A stretch of DNA of 6,471 nucleotides, taken from assembly GCA_913061425.1 (NCBI GenBank), contig CAJXUO010000079.1, forward strand, positions 1 through 6,471, in the 5' to 3' direction. The first letter of the stretch is position 1. Every line of letters starts with the position of its first letter. Under the pieces are notes generated by a model. It saw only the letters and a program-made list of their open reading frames with translations. It was not told where the DNA came from and ran no database searches. The stretch comes from an uncultured Lutibacter sp. GTDB taxonomy: Bacteria; Bacteroidota; Bacteroidia; Flavobacteriales; Flavobacteriaceae. Positions 1-6,307 of the stretch are shown in pieces. The position numbers and the translations under genes are program-made.

Positions 1-420
1 CATATACACCATCATGGGAATAAATTTCCTGCAATATTATTTGGTAGTCTGTGCTTACATGCATTTATGGAAGGAATTCCTCTTGCTCATGACGAACACC
101 AAGAATTATTATGGGCTATTGTTGTTCATAAACTACCTATCACAATCGTCTTAGGAAGTTTTCTAGCGCATTCAAATACTACGCTTATCAAATCACTCTT
201 TTTACTTTTAGTGTTTGCATTAATGTCTCCTTTAGGGAGTTTAATTGGCGGAAATGTTGCTTTTTTAATTACTTATAAAACTGAAATTACAGCTGTAGTT
301 ATAGGGATATTTCTTCATATTTCTACAATTATAATTTTCGAAAGTGCTGAAAATCATAAGTTTAATTTCGCTAAGTTTATTGCAATACTTCTAGGTTTTG
401 GAGTTGCCTTGGTTATCTAA
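1..420 (+). CDS. ZIP-family divalent metal transporter, 3' part (5' end outside window)
   Basis: An inner-membrane protein predicted to import divalent metal such as zinc or iron. The reading frame is open from base 1, giving 139 visible residues before a TAA stop, so the true start lies upstream of the window. Numbering from the first visible codon: a His cluster (H1, H3-H5) fits the cytoplasmic His-rich loop before TM4; HAFMEG (H20, E24) fits the metal-binding motif of TM4; VVHKLP (H43, K44) fits TM5; later hydrophobic stretches lie at about 64-90, 96-113 and 124-139, the second carrying FLHIST. H20, E24 and H43 are the expected primary-site ligands. Lys44 and Ile47 stand where ZupT/GufA-type proteins carry acidic ligands, so the second metal site looks absent. 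The gene converges on recQ with 4 bp between stops. The family is clear; the metal cannot be told from sequence. Confidence 0.85.
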   Translation, partial: HIHHHGNKFPAILFGSLCLHAFMEGIPLAHDEHQELLWAIVVHKLPITIVLGSFLAHSNTTLIKSLFLLLVFALMSPLGSLIGGNVAFLITYKTEITAVVIGIFLHISTIIIFESAENHKFNFAKFIAILLGFGVALVI

Positions 421-424
421 TTTA

Positions 425-2614
425 TTAATTTGCTACTTCGCTTAAAAATTTTATTCGCATGAGTCGCAATTCATCATCTTCATAATCTCCGTCAAACTCA
501 GTCATTGCATCATCAATTTTATCAGATTCAGCTTCCATAAAATAATCGAAAATTTCTTCTTGCTGATCTTCGTCAAGAATATCATCGATATGATAATTAA
601 TATTCAATTTTGTGCCCATAAAAACAATACGTTGCATCTCTTTTATCAACTCATTAAACTGTAACCCTTTTGATTTAGCAATATCCATTAAAGGTATTTT
701 TTTATCCGTATTTTGAATAATAGATAATTTTAATGACGAATTAACTCCAGTACTTTTAACTACAAAATCGTCTGGTCTAAAGACTTCGTTTTCTTTAACA
801 TAAGCGCCAATTAGTTCAACAAAATCTTTTCCAAATTTTTTAGCTTTACCCTCACCTACTCCATGAACATTAGAAAGTTCTTCAATAGTTATAGGATATT
901 TTAAAGTCATGTCATCTAATGATGGATCTTGAAAAACAGCAAAAGGAGGAACTCCTTGACTTTTTGCAACACGTTTACGTAAGTCCTTTAACATCAACAT
1001 TAGTTTCTCATCTATACCAACTCCAGCACTTTTAGAATTTACAATAATTCCATCATCATTGGTTTCATAAATATGATCTTCTGCCATCATAAAAGAGAAT
1101 GGAGATTTCACAAATTCTTTACCACTATCAGTAACTTTAATTACTCCATACTCTTCAATTTCTTTGCGAATTAGATTTGCAACCAATACTTGTCTTAATA
1201 ATGCCGTCCAATAAAGTGCTGGCTTATTTTTACCCTTGCCAAAAAATGGTTGCTCATTTGTTAAATGAGAATTTAACATCGCATTTTCATTTCCAACAAT
1301 GGTATTTACAATTTCTTTGGGTTTATATTTCTCTTTCGTAAGAAGTACGGTTTCTATCAACAGTTTAACTTCGTTTTTTGCTTCAGTTTTTTTCTTTGGA
1401 TTCCTAACATTGTCATCCATATTGGCACCTAAACCATTCACTTCATCAAATTGTTCTCCAAAATAATGTAATAAATATTTACGGCGACTCATTGCAGTTT
1501 CAGCATAACCAACAACTTCTTGTAATAGAGCGTGACCTACTTCTTGTTCAGCAACAGGCTTCCCTGCCATAAATTTTTCTAACTTCTCAATATCTTTATA
1601 TGCGTAAAACGCCAAACAATATCCTTCTCCATCATCACGTCCTGCTCTACCAGTTTCTTGATAATAACTTTCTAGACTTTTTGGAATATCATGATGAACA
1701 ACAAAACGAACATCGGGTTTATCAATTCCCATTCCGAAAGCAATTGTTGCTACAACAACATCCGCATCTTCCATCAAAAACATATCTTGATGCTTAATCC
1801 GAGTTTTCGCATCTAATCCTGCATGATAAGGCACTGCTTTTATATTGTTTACTTGTAATACTTGTGCAACTTCTTCAACTTTCTTACGACTTAAACAATA
1901 AATAATTCCAGATTTACCTTCATATTCTTTTACAAATCGAATAATATCCTTGTTCACATCTTCCGTTTTAGGTCTAACATCGTAAAATAAATTAGGTCTG
2001 TTAAATGATGCTTTAAAAGTAGTAGCATTACTCATTCCAAGAGTTTTTAAGATATCCTCTTGTACTTTTGGAGTTGCTGTTGCAGTTAACCCAATGATTG
2101 GAACATCATCGATTTTACTGATAATTGACTTTAGATTTCTATATTCAGGTCTAAAATCATGCCCCCATTCAGAAATACAGTGTGCTTCATCAATGGCTAC
2201 AAAAGATATTTTTTGAGATTTTAAAAATTCAACATATTCTTCTTTTATAAGTGATTCTGGAGCAACATATAACAATTTAGTGATACCGCTAACAATATCG
2301 GCTTTTACATTGGCTACATCACCTCTATTTAATGAAGAGTTTAAAACATGTGCAATACCATGATTCGAAGAAATTCCACGAATAGCATCTACTTGATTTT
2401 TCATCAAAGCAATTAAGGGAGAAACCACAATAGCAGTTCCTTCTTGCATTAGCGCAGGTAATTGATAGCACATTGATTTCCCTCCACCAGTTGGCATAAT
2501 GGCAAATGTATTCTCGCCTCTCAGCAAACTTTTTATAACCTGCTCTTGTAATCCTTTAAACTGAGAAAAACCAAAATATTTTTTCAGCGCTGCATGTAAG
2601 TCAATTTCCTTCAC
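425..2614 (-). CDS. recQ: ATP-dependent DNA helicase RecQ, lacking zinc-site cysteines
   Basis: A 3'-5' superfamily 2 helicase for recombinational repair and stalled forks, 729 residues. Visible in order: motif 0 around GLQEQ (Q23); Walker A TGGGKS (42-47, K46); DEAH box (142-145) followed by CISEWGHDFRPEY; motif III GLTATAT (175-181); motif V ATIAFGMGIDKPD (289-301); motif VI YYQETGRAGRD (317-327); winged-helix RQC region from about 410; an HRDC-like domain at about 535-605; an acidic C-terminal extension (about 635-729), which makes it longer than the ~610-residue E. coli protein. The zinc subdomain that should follow motif VI has no cysteine: SRRKYLLHYFGE begins with Ser376 where E. coli has Cys, and the CxxC-type cluster is replaced by Gly/Asn/Asp residues. 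All ATPase motifs are intact, so it is not a pseudogene. The start is GTG: an in-frame TAG lies two codons upstream and the next ATG is inside Walker A. Confidence 0.96.
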   Translation of the reverse strand: MKEIDLHAALKKYFGFSQFKGLQEQVIKSLLRGENTFAIMPTGGGKSMCYQLPALMQEGTAIVVSPLIALMKNQVDAIRGISSNHGIAHVLNSSLNRGDVANVKADIVSGITKLLYVAPESLIKEEYVEFLKSQKISFVAIDEAHCISEWGHDFRPEYRNLKSIISKIDDVPIIGLTATATPKVQEDILKTLGMSNATTFKASFNRPNLFYDVRPKTEDVNKDIIRFVKEYEGKSGIIYCLSRKKVEEVAQVLQVNNIKAVPYHAGLDAKTRIKHQDMFLMEDADVVVATIAFGMGIDKPDVRFVVHHDIPKSLESYYQETGRAGRDDGEGYCLAFYAYKDIEKLEKFMAGKPVAEQEVGHALLQEVVGYAETAMSRRKYLLHYFGEQFDEVNGLGANMDDNVRNPKKKTEAKNEVKLLIETVLLTKEKYKPKEIVNTIVGNENAMLNSHLTNEQPFFGKGKNKPALYWTALLRQVLVANLIRKEIEEYGVIKVTDSGKEFVKSPFSFMMAEDHIYETNDDGIIVNSKSAGVGIDEKLMLMLKDLRKRVAKSQGVPPFAVFQDPSLDDMTLKYPITIEELSNVHGVGEGKAKKFGKDFVELIGAYVKENEVFRPDDFVVKSTGVNSSLKLSIIQNTDKKIPLMDIAKSKGLQFNELIKEMQRIVFMGTKLNINYHIDDILDEDQQEEIFDYFMEAESDKIDDAMTEFDGDYEDDELRLMRIKFLSEVAN

Positions 2615-2643
2615 AAACTATATATTATTAATCTAATTTTAGA

Positions 2644-2651
2644 TACATTTG
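2644..2651 (+). promoter_or_regulatory. Candidate -7 promoter box for kdsD-tatC-lptB
   Basis: TACATTTG matches the Bacteroidota -7 consensus TAnnTTTG exactly and would give a leader of roughly 35-40 nt before the kdsD start. No TTG-type -33 element is seen at the expected distance upstream, so this rests on one short motif in A/T-rich DNA. It lies 4 bp from the candidate recQ -7 box on the opposite strand. Confidence 0.35.
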
Positions 2652-2655
2652 CAAC

Positions 2656-2684
2656 TAAAGCTATAACATTTTTTTGAATCCAAA
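2656..2684 (-). promoter_or_regulatory. Candidate promoter for recQ
   Basis: Read on the minus strand, TTTG (2684-2681) is followed after 17 nt by TAGCTTTA (2663-2656), a near match to the Bacteroidota -33/-7 pattern of TTTG and TAnnTTTG with the final G replaced by A. The predicted transcript would have a leader of about 35 nt before the recQ GTG. The match is imperfect and the region is very A/T-rich, so chance is a real alternative. Confidence 0.28.
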
Positions 2685-2698
2685 AAAACTATTTTTTT
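2669..2698. other. Alternating T7/A7/T7 tracts in the kdsD leader
   Basis: Three seven-base homopolymer tracts lie close together: T7 at 2669-2675, A7 at 2682-2688 and T7 at 2692-2698. The two T tracts are each followed by GAA, forming a direct repeat TTTTTTTGAA spaced 23 bp. The A tract could pair with either T tract, giving two mutually exclusive weak hairpins in the leader RNA, the second of which contains the first two bases of the kdsD TTG start codon. The tract centres are 10-13 bp apart, so intrinsic DNA bending is also possible. The tracts are plainly present; any function is inference. Confidence 0.5.
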
Positions 2699-3662
2699 GA
2701 AAACTAATACATCTATAATTGCACTTGCAAAACAAACAATCACTATTGAAAGTGATGCTATTGCGAATTTAACACATTTTGTTGACCATTCATTTGAAAG
2801 TTCCGTTAAACTTATTCACAATTCTAAAGGACGTGTAATCATTACTGGAATTGGTAAAAGTGCCATAGTAGCTAACAAAATTGTAGCCACTTTAAATTCA
2901 ACTGGAACACCAGCAATATTTATGCACGCTGCAGATGCTATACATGGCGATTTAGGGAATATTTTAACTAATGATATTATTATCTGTATTTCTAAGAGTG
3001 GTAACACTCCTGAAATAAAGGTGTTAGTTCCTTTAATTAAAGGGTATGGTAATAAAATTATTGCCTTAACTGGTAATCCTAAATCATTTTTAGGTCAAGA
3101 AGCAGATTTTGTATTAAACTCGTATGTAGAAAAAGAAGCGTGTCCAAATAACTTGGCACCTACTTCAAGTACAACTGCACAAATGGTTATTGGTGATGCG
3201 TTGGCAGTATGTCTATTAGATTTAAACGATTTTAGTAGCAAAGACTTCGCAAAGTATCATCCTGGAGGAGCACTTGGTAAAAAATTATATTTACGTGTTT
3301 CTGATTTAGTTGAAAAAAATGATAAACCACAAGTATCAATAACATCATCAGTAAAAAATGTAATAATTGAAATTTCTGAGAAACGCTTAGGTGCAACTGC
3401 AGTATTAGATAATACTAAAATTGTAGGTATTGTTACAGATGGTGATCTCAGAAGAATGCTTAAAAACAATGATAATTTTTCATCATTGACCGCTAAAGAT
3501 ATTATGAGTTTGAATCCAAAAACAATAGATGTAAACACAATGGCTGTTGATGCTCTTGAAGTTATGGAATCAAATAATATTTCTCAAATATTAGCAGAAG
3601 ACAATGGAAAATATGCTGGTATTGTTCACTTGCACGATTTAATTAAAGAAGGAATTTTTTAA
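2697..3662 (+). CDS. kdsD: D-arabinose 5-phosphate isomerase, KpsF/GutQ family
   Basis: Converts D-ribulose 5-phosphate to D-arabinose 5-phosphate in the cytosol, the first step to Kdo, the sugar joining lipid A to the LPS core. The 321-residue length is normal for the family. An N-terminal SIS domain (about 35-195) shows GIGKSAIVANK (51-61), HAADAIHGDLG (77-87), the sugar-phosphate loop SKSGNTPE (99-106), EACPNNLAPTSST (147-159) and HPGGALGK (188-195), whose His is the conserved active-site residue of the family. Two CBS domains follow (about 203-259 and 266-321), with TDGDLRRM and the closing HLHDLIKEGIF. The start is TTG: no ATG, GTG or TTG lies between it and the upstream in-frame TAA at 2664, and the first internal ATG falls inside the SIS domain. 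It leads a tight + strand run, 3 bp ahead of tatC. No capsule genes are in view, so the housekeeping KdsD role is favoured over KpsF. Confidence 0.93.
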   Translation: MKTNTSIIALAKQTITIESDAIANLTHFVDHSFESSVKLIHNSKGRVIITGIGKSAIVANKIVATLNSTGTPAIFMHAADAIHGDLGNILTNDIIICISKSGNTPEIKVLVPLIKGYGNKIIALTGNPKSFLGQEADFVLNSYVEKEACPNNLAPTSSTTAQMVIGDALAVCLLDLNDFSSKDFAKYHPGGALGKKLYLRVSDLVEKNDKPQVSITSSVKNVIIEISEKRLGATAVLDNTKIVGIVTDGDLRRMLKNNDNFSSLTAKDIMSLNPKTIDVNTMAVDALEVMESNNISQILAEDNGKYAGIVHLHDLIKEGIF

Positions 3663-3665
3663 AAA

Positions 3666-4478
3666 ATGGCAAAAGATACAAATGATATGTCATTTCTAAA
3701 TCATCTTGAAGAATTAAGATGGCATTTAGTCCGTTCATTTGCTGTTATTAGTATAATTGCTATTGCAATATTCACATTTGCAGAAACCATTTACGAAGAC
3801 TTTCTATTAGCACATTTAAGCGAAAACTTTCCAACATATCAATGGCTTTGTAATGGAGCACATTTCTTTGGATTTGAAAGTAATTTTTGTACAGTCACAT
3901 TTACTACAAGTCTACAGAGTCTAGCACCTACAGGACAATTAATGAATCTTATTTGGACCTCATTAATATTAGGCCTTATTGTTTCCTTTCCATATGTTTT
4001 ATGGGAAATATGGCGTTTTATTAGTCCAGGATTACATAAAAAGGAACGTAGAAAATCAAGAGCTTTTATTTTCTATGCATCATTTCTATTTTTTATTGGT
4101 GTGTTATTTAGTTACTATGTAATTGCACCACTTTCTGTATATTTTTTCTACAACTTTAAAATTACAGATTTAATAGAAAATAAATTTGATTTTACAACTC
4201 ATATAAATCTAATTACCAATACTTTACTTGGAGTTTCATTAATGTTTGAACTTCCTGTAATTATCTATTTTTTAACAAAAATGGGCTTAGTAACTCCACC
4301 TTTTTTAAAGAAATACAGAAAAATGGCGTTAGTATTAGTACTAATACTTTCTGCTATAATTACGCCTCCAGATATTGCGAGTCAAGTTGTTGTGACAATT
4401 CCAATCATGATATTGTATGAAATTAGTATTTTTATATCGAAAAGAGTTATAAAACAGCAGCAGAAAAAGAATAAATAG
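3666..4478 (+). CDS. tatC: Sec-independent protein translocase subunit TatC
   Basis: The polytopic inner-membrane receptor of the twin-arginine pathway, which binds RR signal peptides and assembles with TatA to move folded proteins across the membrane. The 270 residues give six predicted membrane helices. The N-terminal cytoplasmic motif HLEELR (13-18) and the second cytoplasmic loop FISPGLHKKERR (118-129) form the signal-peptide site; F118, E127 and the TM4 Glu in FELP (E195) correspond to residues known to matter in E. coli TatC (F94, E103, E170). TPPD (233-236) is the conserved TM6 motif. The first periplasmic loop (about 40-92) is longer than in E. coli and carries two cysteines, C62 and C75. 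It starts 3 bp after the kdsD stop and ends 12 bp before lptB, so co-transcription is likely. No tatA or tatB gene is in the window. Confidence 0.96.
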   Translation: MAKDTNDMSFLNHLEELRWHLVRSFAVISIIAIAIFTFAETIYEDFLLAHLSENFPTYQWLCNGAHFFGFESNFCTVTFTTSLQSLAPTGQLMNLIWTSLILGLIVSFPYVLWEIWRFISPGLHKKERRKSRAFIFYASFLFFIGVLFSYYVIAPLSVYFFYNFKITDLIENKFDFTTHINLITNTLLGVSLMFELPVIIYFLTKMGLVTPPFLKKYRKMALVLVLILSAIITPPDIASQVVVTIPIMILYEISIFISKRVIKQQQKKNK

Positions 4479-4490
4479 GCCAGATAAACT

Positions 4491-5225
4491 ATGATTTTAA
4501 GAGCAGAAAATATTCAGAAACAATACGGAAGTAGAATGGTTGTAAAAGGCATTTCTTTAGAAGTTGAACAAGGTCAAATTGTTGGGCTTTTGGGACCAAA
4601 CGGTGCTGGAAAAACGACTTCTTTCTATATGATTGTTGGTATGGTTCAACCAAACGATGGGCATATTTACCTTGATGATGAAGAGATTACTGCTGCACCA
4701 ATGTATAAGCGCGCACAAAAAGGAATTGGATATCTAGCACAAGAAGCATCTATCTTTAGAAAGCTATCGGTTGAAGATAATATCTTATCTGTATTACAAT
4801 TTACAAAGTTGTCTAAACGTGCTCAAAAGAATAAAATGGAAGAACTCATTGAAGAGTTTGGATTAGGACATGTTCGCAAAAACCGTGGAGACTTATTGTC
4901 TGGTGGTGAACGAAGACGTACAGAAATTGCACGTTGTTTAGCTTCTGACCCTAAATTCATTCTATTAGATGAACCTTTTGCAGGAGTTGATCCAATTGCA
5001 GTAGAAGATATTCAAAGTATCGTAGCGCAACTAAAAAACAGAAATATTGGTATTTTAATTACCGACCATGATGTACAAGCAACACTTGCTATTACTGATA
5101 AAACATACTTGATGTTTGAAGGTGGAATATTGAAAGAAGGGACTCCTGAAGAATTAGCACAAGATGAAACGGTACGTAGAGTATATCTTGGAAAAGACTT
5201 TGAATTGAAAAAGAAGAAGTTTTAA
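4491..5225 (+). CDS. lptB: LPS export ABC transporter ATP-binding protein LptB
   Basis: The cytoplasmic ATPase of LptB2FG, which extracts LPS from the inner membrane and drives it along the Lpt bridge to the outer membrane. The 244 residues contain a full ABC nucleotide-binding domain: Walker A GPNGAGKTT (35-43, K41), Q-loop Gln84 in GYLAQEASIFRKLSV, signature LSGGERRR (136-143), Walker B FILLDEP (157-162) with catalytic E161, D-loop AGVDP, and switch His193 in ITDHDV. QEASIFR with F89/R90, PFAGVDP and the late VYLGKDF are hallmarks that separate LptB from LivF/LivG-type ATPases. A lysine-rich tail (ELKKKKF) ends the protein. It is the last gene of the kdsD-tatC-lptB run; LptF, LptG and LptC are not in the window. 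Confidence 0.95.
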   Translation: MILRAENIQKQYGSRMVVKGISLEVEQGQIVGLLGPNGAGKTTSFYMIVGMVQPNDGHIYLDDEEITAAPMYKRAQKGIGYLAQEASIFRKLSVEDNILSVLQFTKLSKRAQKNKMEELIEEFGLGHVRKNRGDLLSGGERRRTEIARCLASDPKFILLDEPFAGVDPIAVEDIQSIVAQLKNRNIGILITDHDVQATLAITDKTYLMFEGGILKEGTPEELAQDETVRRVYLGKDFELKKKKF

Positions 5226-5238
5226 ATCGCAGCGCGAT
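5226..5238. terminator. Short GC-rich hairpin between convergent genes, possible weak terminator
   Basis: ATCGC-AGC-GCGAT is a perfect 5-bp stem with a 3-nt loop that begins one base after the lptB stop, in the 57-bp gap between lptB and the convergent small membrane gene. Its GC-rich stem stands out in A/T-rich DNA. On the + side no T-run follows directly (AGGCAAATC); on the minus side TTTAAAACTT follows, a slightly better but still poor U-tract. It could weakly terminate one or both transcripts. The stem is short, so confidence is low. Confidence 0.3.
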
Positions 5239-5282
5239 AGGCAAATCATTTTATAATACTTGATATATGAATAGTTTATTGA

Positions 5283-5507
5283 CTAAATAAACCAGATTAG
5301 TACAATTCCCATAAACAATTCTATAACTCCCCATAAATAATTCCAAAATATATTACTTCCTCTCTCGCCTAAAATTTTTTCCGAAAGGTAAGTGTCAGAC
5401 GGCATCATAACTCCAGTTATTCTATTTTTTTTCTTATAACCAGACCGCAAAGAATATATTCCCCAAACTATTAGAAATATTCCAATTATTAAATTTACAA
5501 TATTCAT
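5283..5507 (-). CDS. Small two-helix membrane protein of unknown function
   Basis: I do not recognise this 74-residue protein. It has two hydrophobic segments, about residues 3-20 (NIVNLIIGIFLIVWGIYS-like) and 54-74, joined by a polar loop of about 30 residues with a basic patch KKKNR (25-29) and the sequence GERGSN (47-52). Both helices contain a G-x6-G-I pattern (GIFLIVWGI and GVIELFMGI), hinting at a helix-pair fold. No signal-peptidase site or catalytic motif is evident. The basic loop suggests that both termini face the periplasm with the loop in the cytoplasm. The ATG lies 22 bp downstream of the pssA stop on the same strand, so it is probably the second gene of a pssA transcript; an in-frame stop shortly upstream of the ATG fixes the start. 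It is probably a real gene, given its consistent membrane character and operon placement, but a link to phospholipid synthesis is only inferred from position. Confidence 0.7.
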   Translation of the reverse strand: MNIVNLIIGIFLIVWGIYSLRSGYKKKNRITGVMMPSDTYLSEKILGERGSNIFWNYLWGVIELFMGIVLIWFI

Positions 5508-5529
5508 ATATCTACTTCTTCATCAAATT

Positions 5530-6249
5530 CTAAACAACAGAAAACAACACATACAAGACTATGATTATTGGTATTGCAACAAATTGCAACAAAACAAGTA
5601 ATATAATAGACAGTAAAATAAAGACATACTTTATCACATTATTCTTAAAAGAAAAGTCTTTAAACTTCAGTGAAAATAATGGAATATTCGCATTCATTAA
5701 ATAACTTAGTACTAAAGTAACTGCAATTAAAAACCATTTGTTTTGAATTAATTCCACAGCAAAATCACAAGAGTTATACTGCATAATAAATGGCAGTGAT
5801 ATAACAAATAATGTTGCTGCAGGAGTTGGCAACCCTATAAACGAAGTAGATTGACGTTCATCAATATTAAAATTAGCTAATCTGTATGCAGATGCTAATG
5901 TGATTATCAATCCTAAAAGAGGTAGATATGCTATTCCTTCAGTAAATAAAGAAGTAGTCGATATCCCTTCTTCATTCCATAAAACTGAAGATTGCTTCAA
6001 TAACTGATACATGATTATTCCAGGTGCTACTCCACTTGTCACCATATCTGCTAATGAATCGAGTTGTTTTCCTAATTCACTTTGCACATTCAAAATTCTT
6101 GCAACTAATCCATCAAAAAAATCTAAGAAAATACCGATCAACACAAAAACACCAGCTAAAACTAAATTGCCTTCAACTGCTAGCATCACAGCGATTGTTC
6201 CTGATAATAAATTGAGTAAAGTAATTAAGTTTGGAATGTGTTTCTTCAT
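5530..6249 (-). CDS. pssA: CDP-diacylglycerol--serine O-phosphatidyltransferase (phosphatidylserine synthase)
   Basis: An integral inner-membrane enzyme that transfers the phosphatidyl group of CDP-diacylglycerol to L-serine, giving phosphatidylserine and CMP; phosphatidylserine is then decarboxylated to phosphatidylethanolamine. The 239 residues carry the complete CDP-alcohol phosphatidyltransferase signature D-x2-D-G-x2-A-R-x8-G-x3-D-x3-D: D43, D46, G47, A50, R51, G60, D64 and D68; the aspartates bind two metal ions. The N-terminal KHIPNLITLLNLLSG and the later YRLANFNID (122-130) and GLPTPAA (139-145) are typical of the bacterial type II PssA rather than of PgsA. Several further hydrophobic helices run to the C-terminus. 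It is divergent from the hydrolase gene at the right edge and followed by a small membrane-protein gene. The start is ATG; TATATTTA at 6274-6267 is a possible but weak -7 box. Confidence 0.93.
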   Translation of the reverse strand: MKKHIPNLITLLNLLSGTIAVMLAVEGNLVLAGVFVLIGIFLDFFDGLVARILNVQSELGKQLDSLADMVTSGVAPGIIMYQLLKQSSVLWNEEGISTTSLFTEGIAYLPLLGLIITLASAYRLANFNIDERQSTSFIGLPTPAATLFVISLPFIMQYNSCDFAVELIQNKWFLIAVTLVLSYLMNANIPLFSLKFKDFSFKNNVIKYVFILLSIILLVLLQFVAIPIIIVLYVLFSVV

Positions 6250-6307
6250 TGGTCAAAAAATTTAAGTAAATATACTATTTTTGGATGATTATTTATAATA
6301 AACTAAT

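Noticed and set aside
1600..1797. 65-codon + strand open frame inside recQ
   Set aside because: It is antisense to the conserved helicase motifs of recQ, its peptide is low-complexity with His/Gln runs, and it has no start context; it is a shadow of recQ.
2816..3538. Two minus-strand open frames inside kdsD (2816-3007 and 3257-3538)
   Set aside because: Both lie opposite strongly conserved SIS and CBS coding sequence and have no family features.
2697..3662. kdsD as a capsule-specific KpsF
   Set aside because: No kps or other capsule genes are in view, and lptB lies downstream, so the LPS (KdsD) role is more likely; sequence alone does not separate the two.
4491..5225. lptB as a branched-chain amino acid transporter ATPase (LivF/LivG)
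   Set aside because: QEASIFR, PFAGVDP and the VYLGKDF tail are LptB hallmarks, and no Liv permease or binding-protein gene is present.
5283..5507. Small two-helix protein as a toxin-immunity protein (Imm17-like) or phage holin
   Set aside because: Size and two helices are the only points in favour; no toxin, secretion or phage gene is nearby, and its position behind pssA argues for a housekeeping setting.
6011..6265. Two overlapping + strand open frames opposite pssA
   Set aside because: They are antisense to the CDP-alcohol phosphatidyltransferase motif of pssA, and their Lys/Ser-rich peptides have no recognisable features.
6267..6274. TATATTTA on the minus strand as a pssA -7 promoter box
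   Set aside because: It lacks the final G of TAnnTTTG and has no TTG-type -33 partner; in this A/T-rich gap such near matches are expected by chance.
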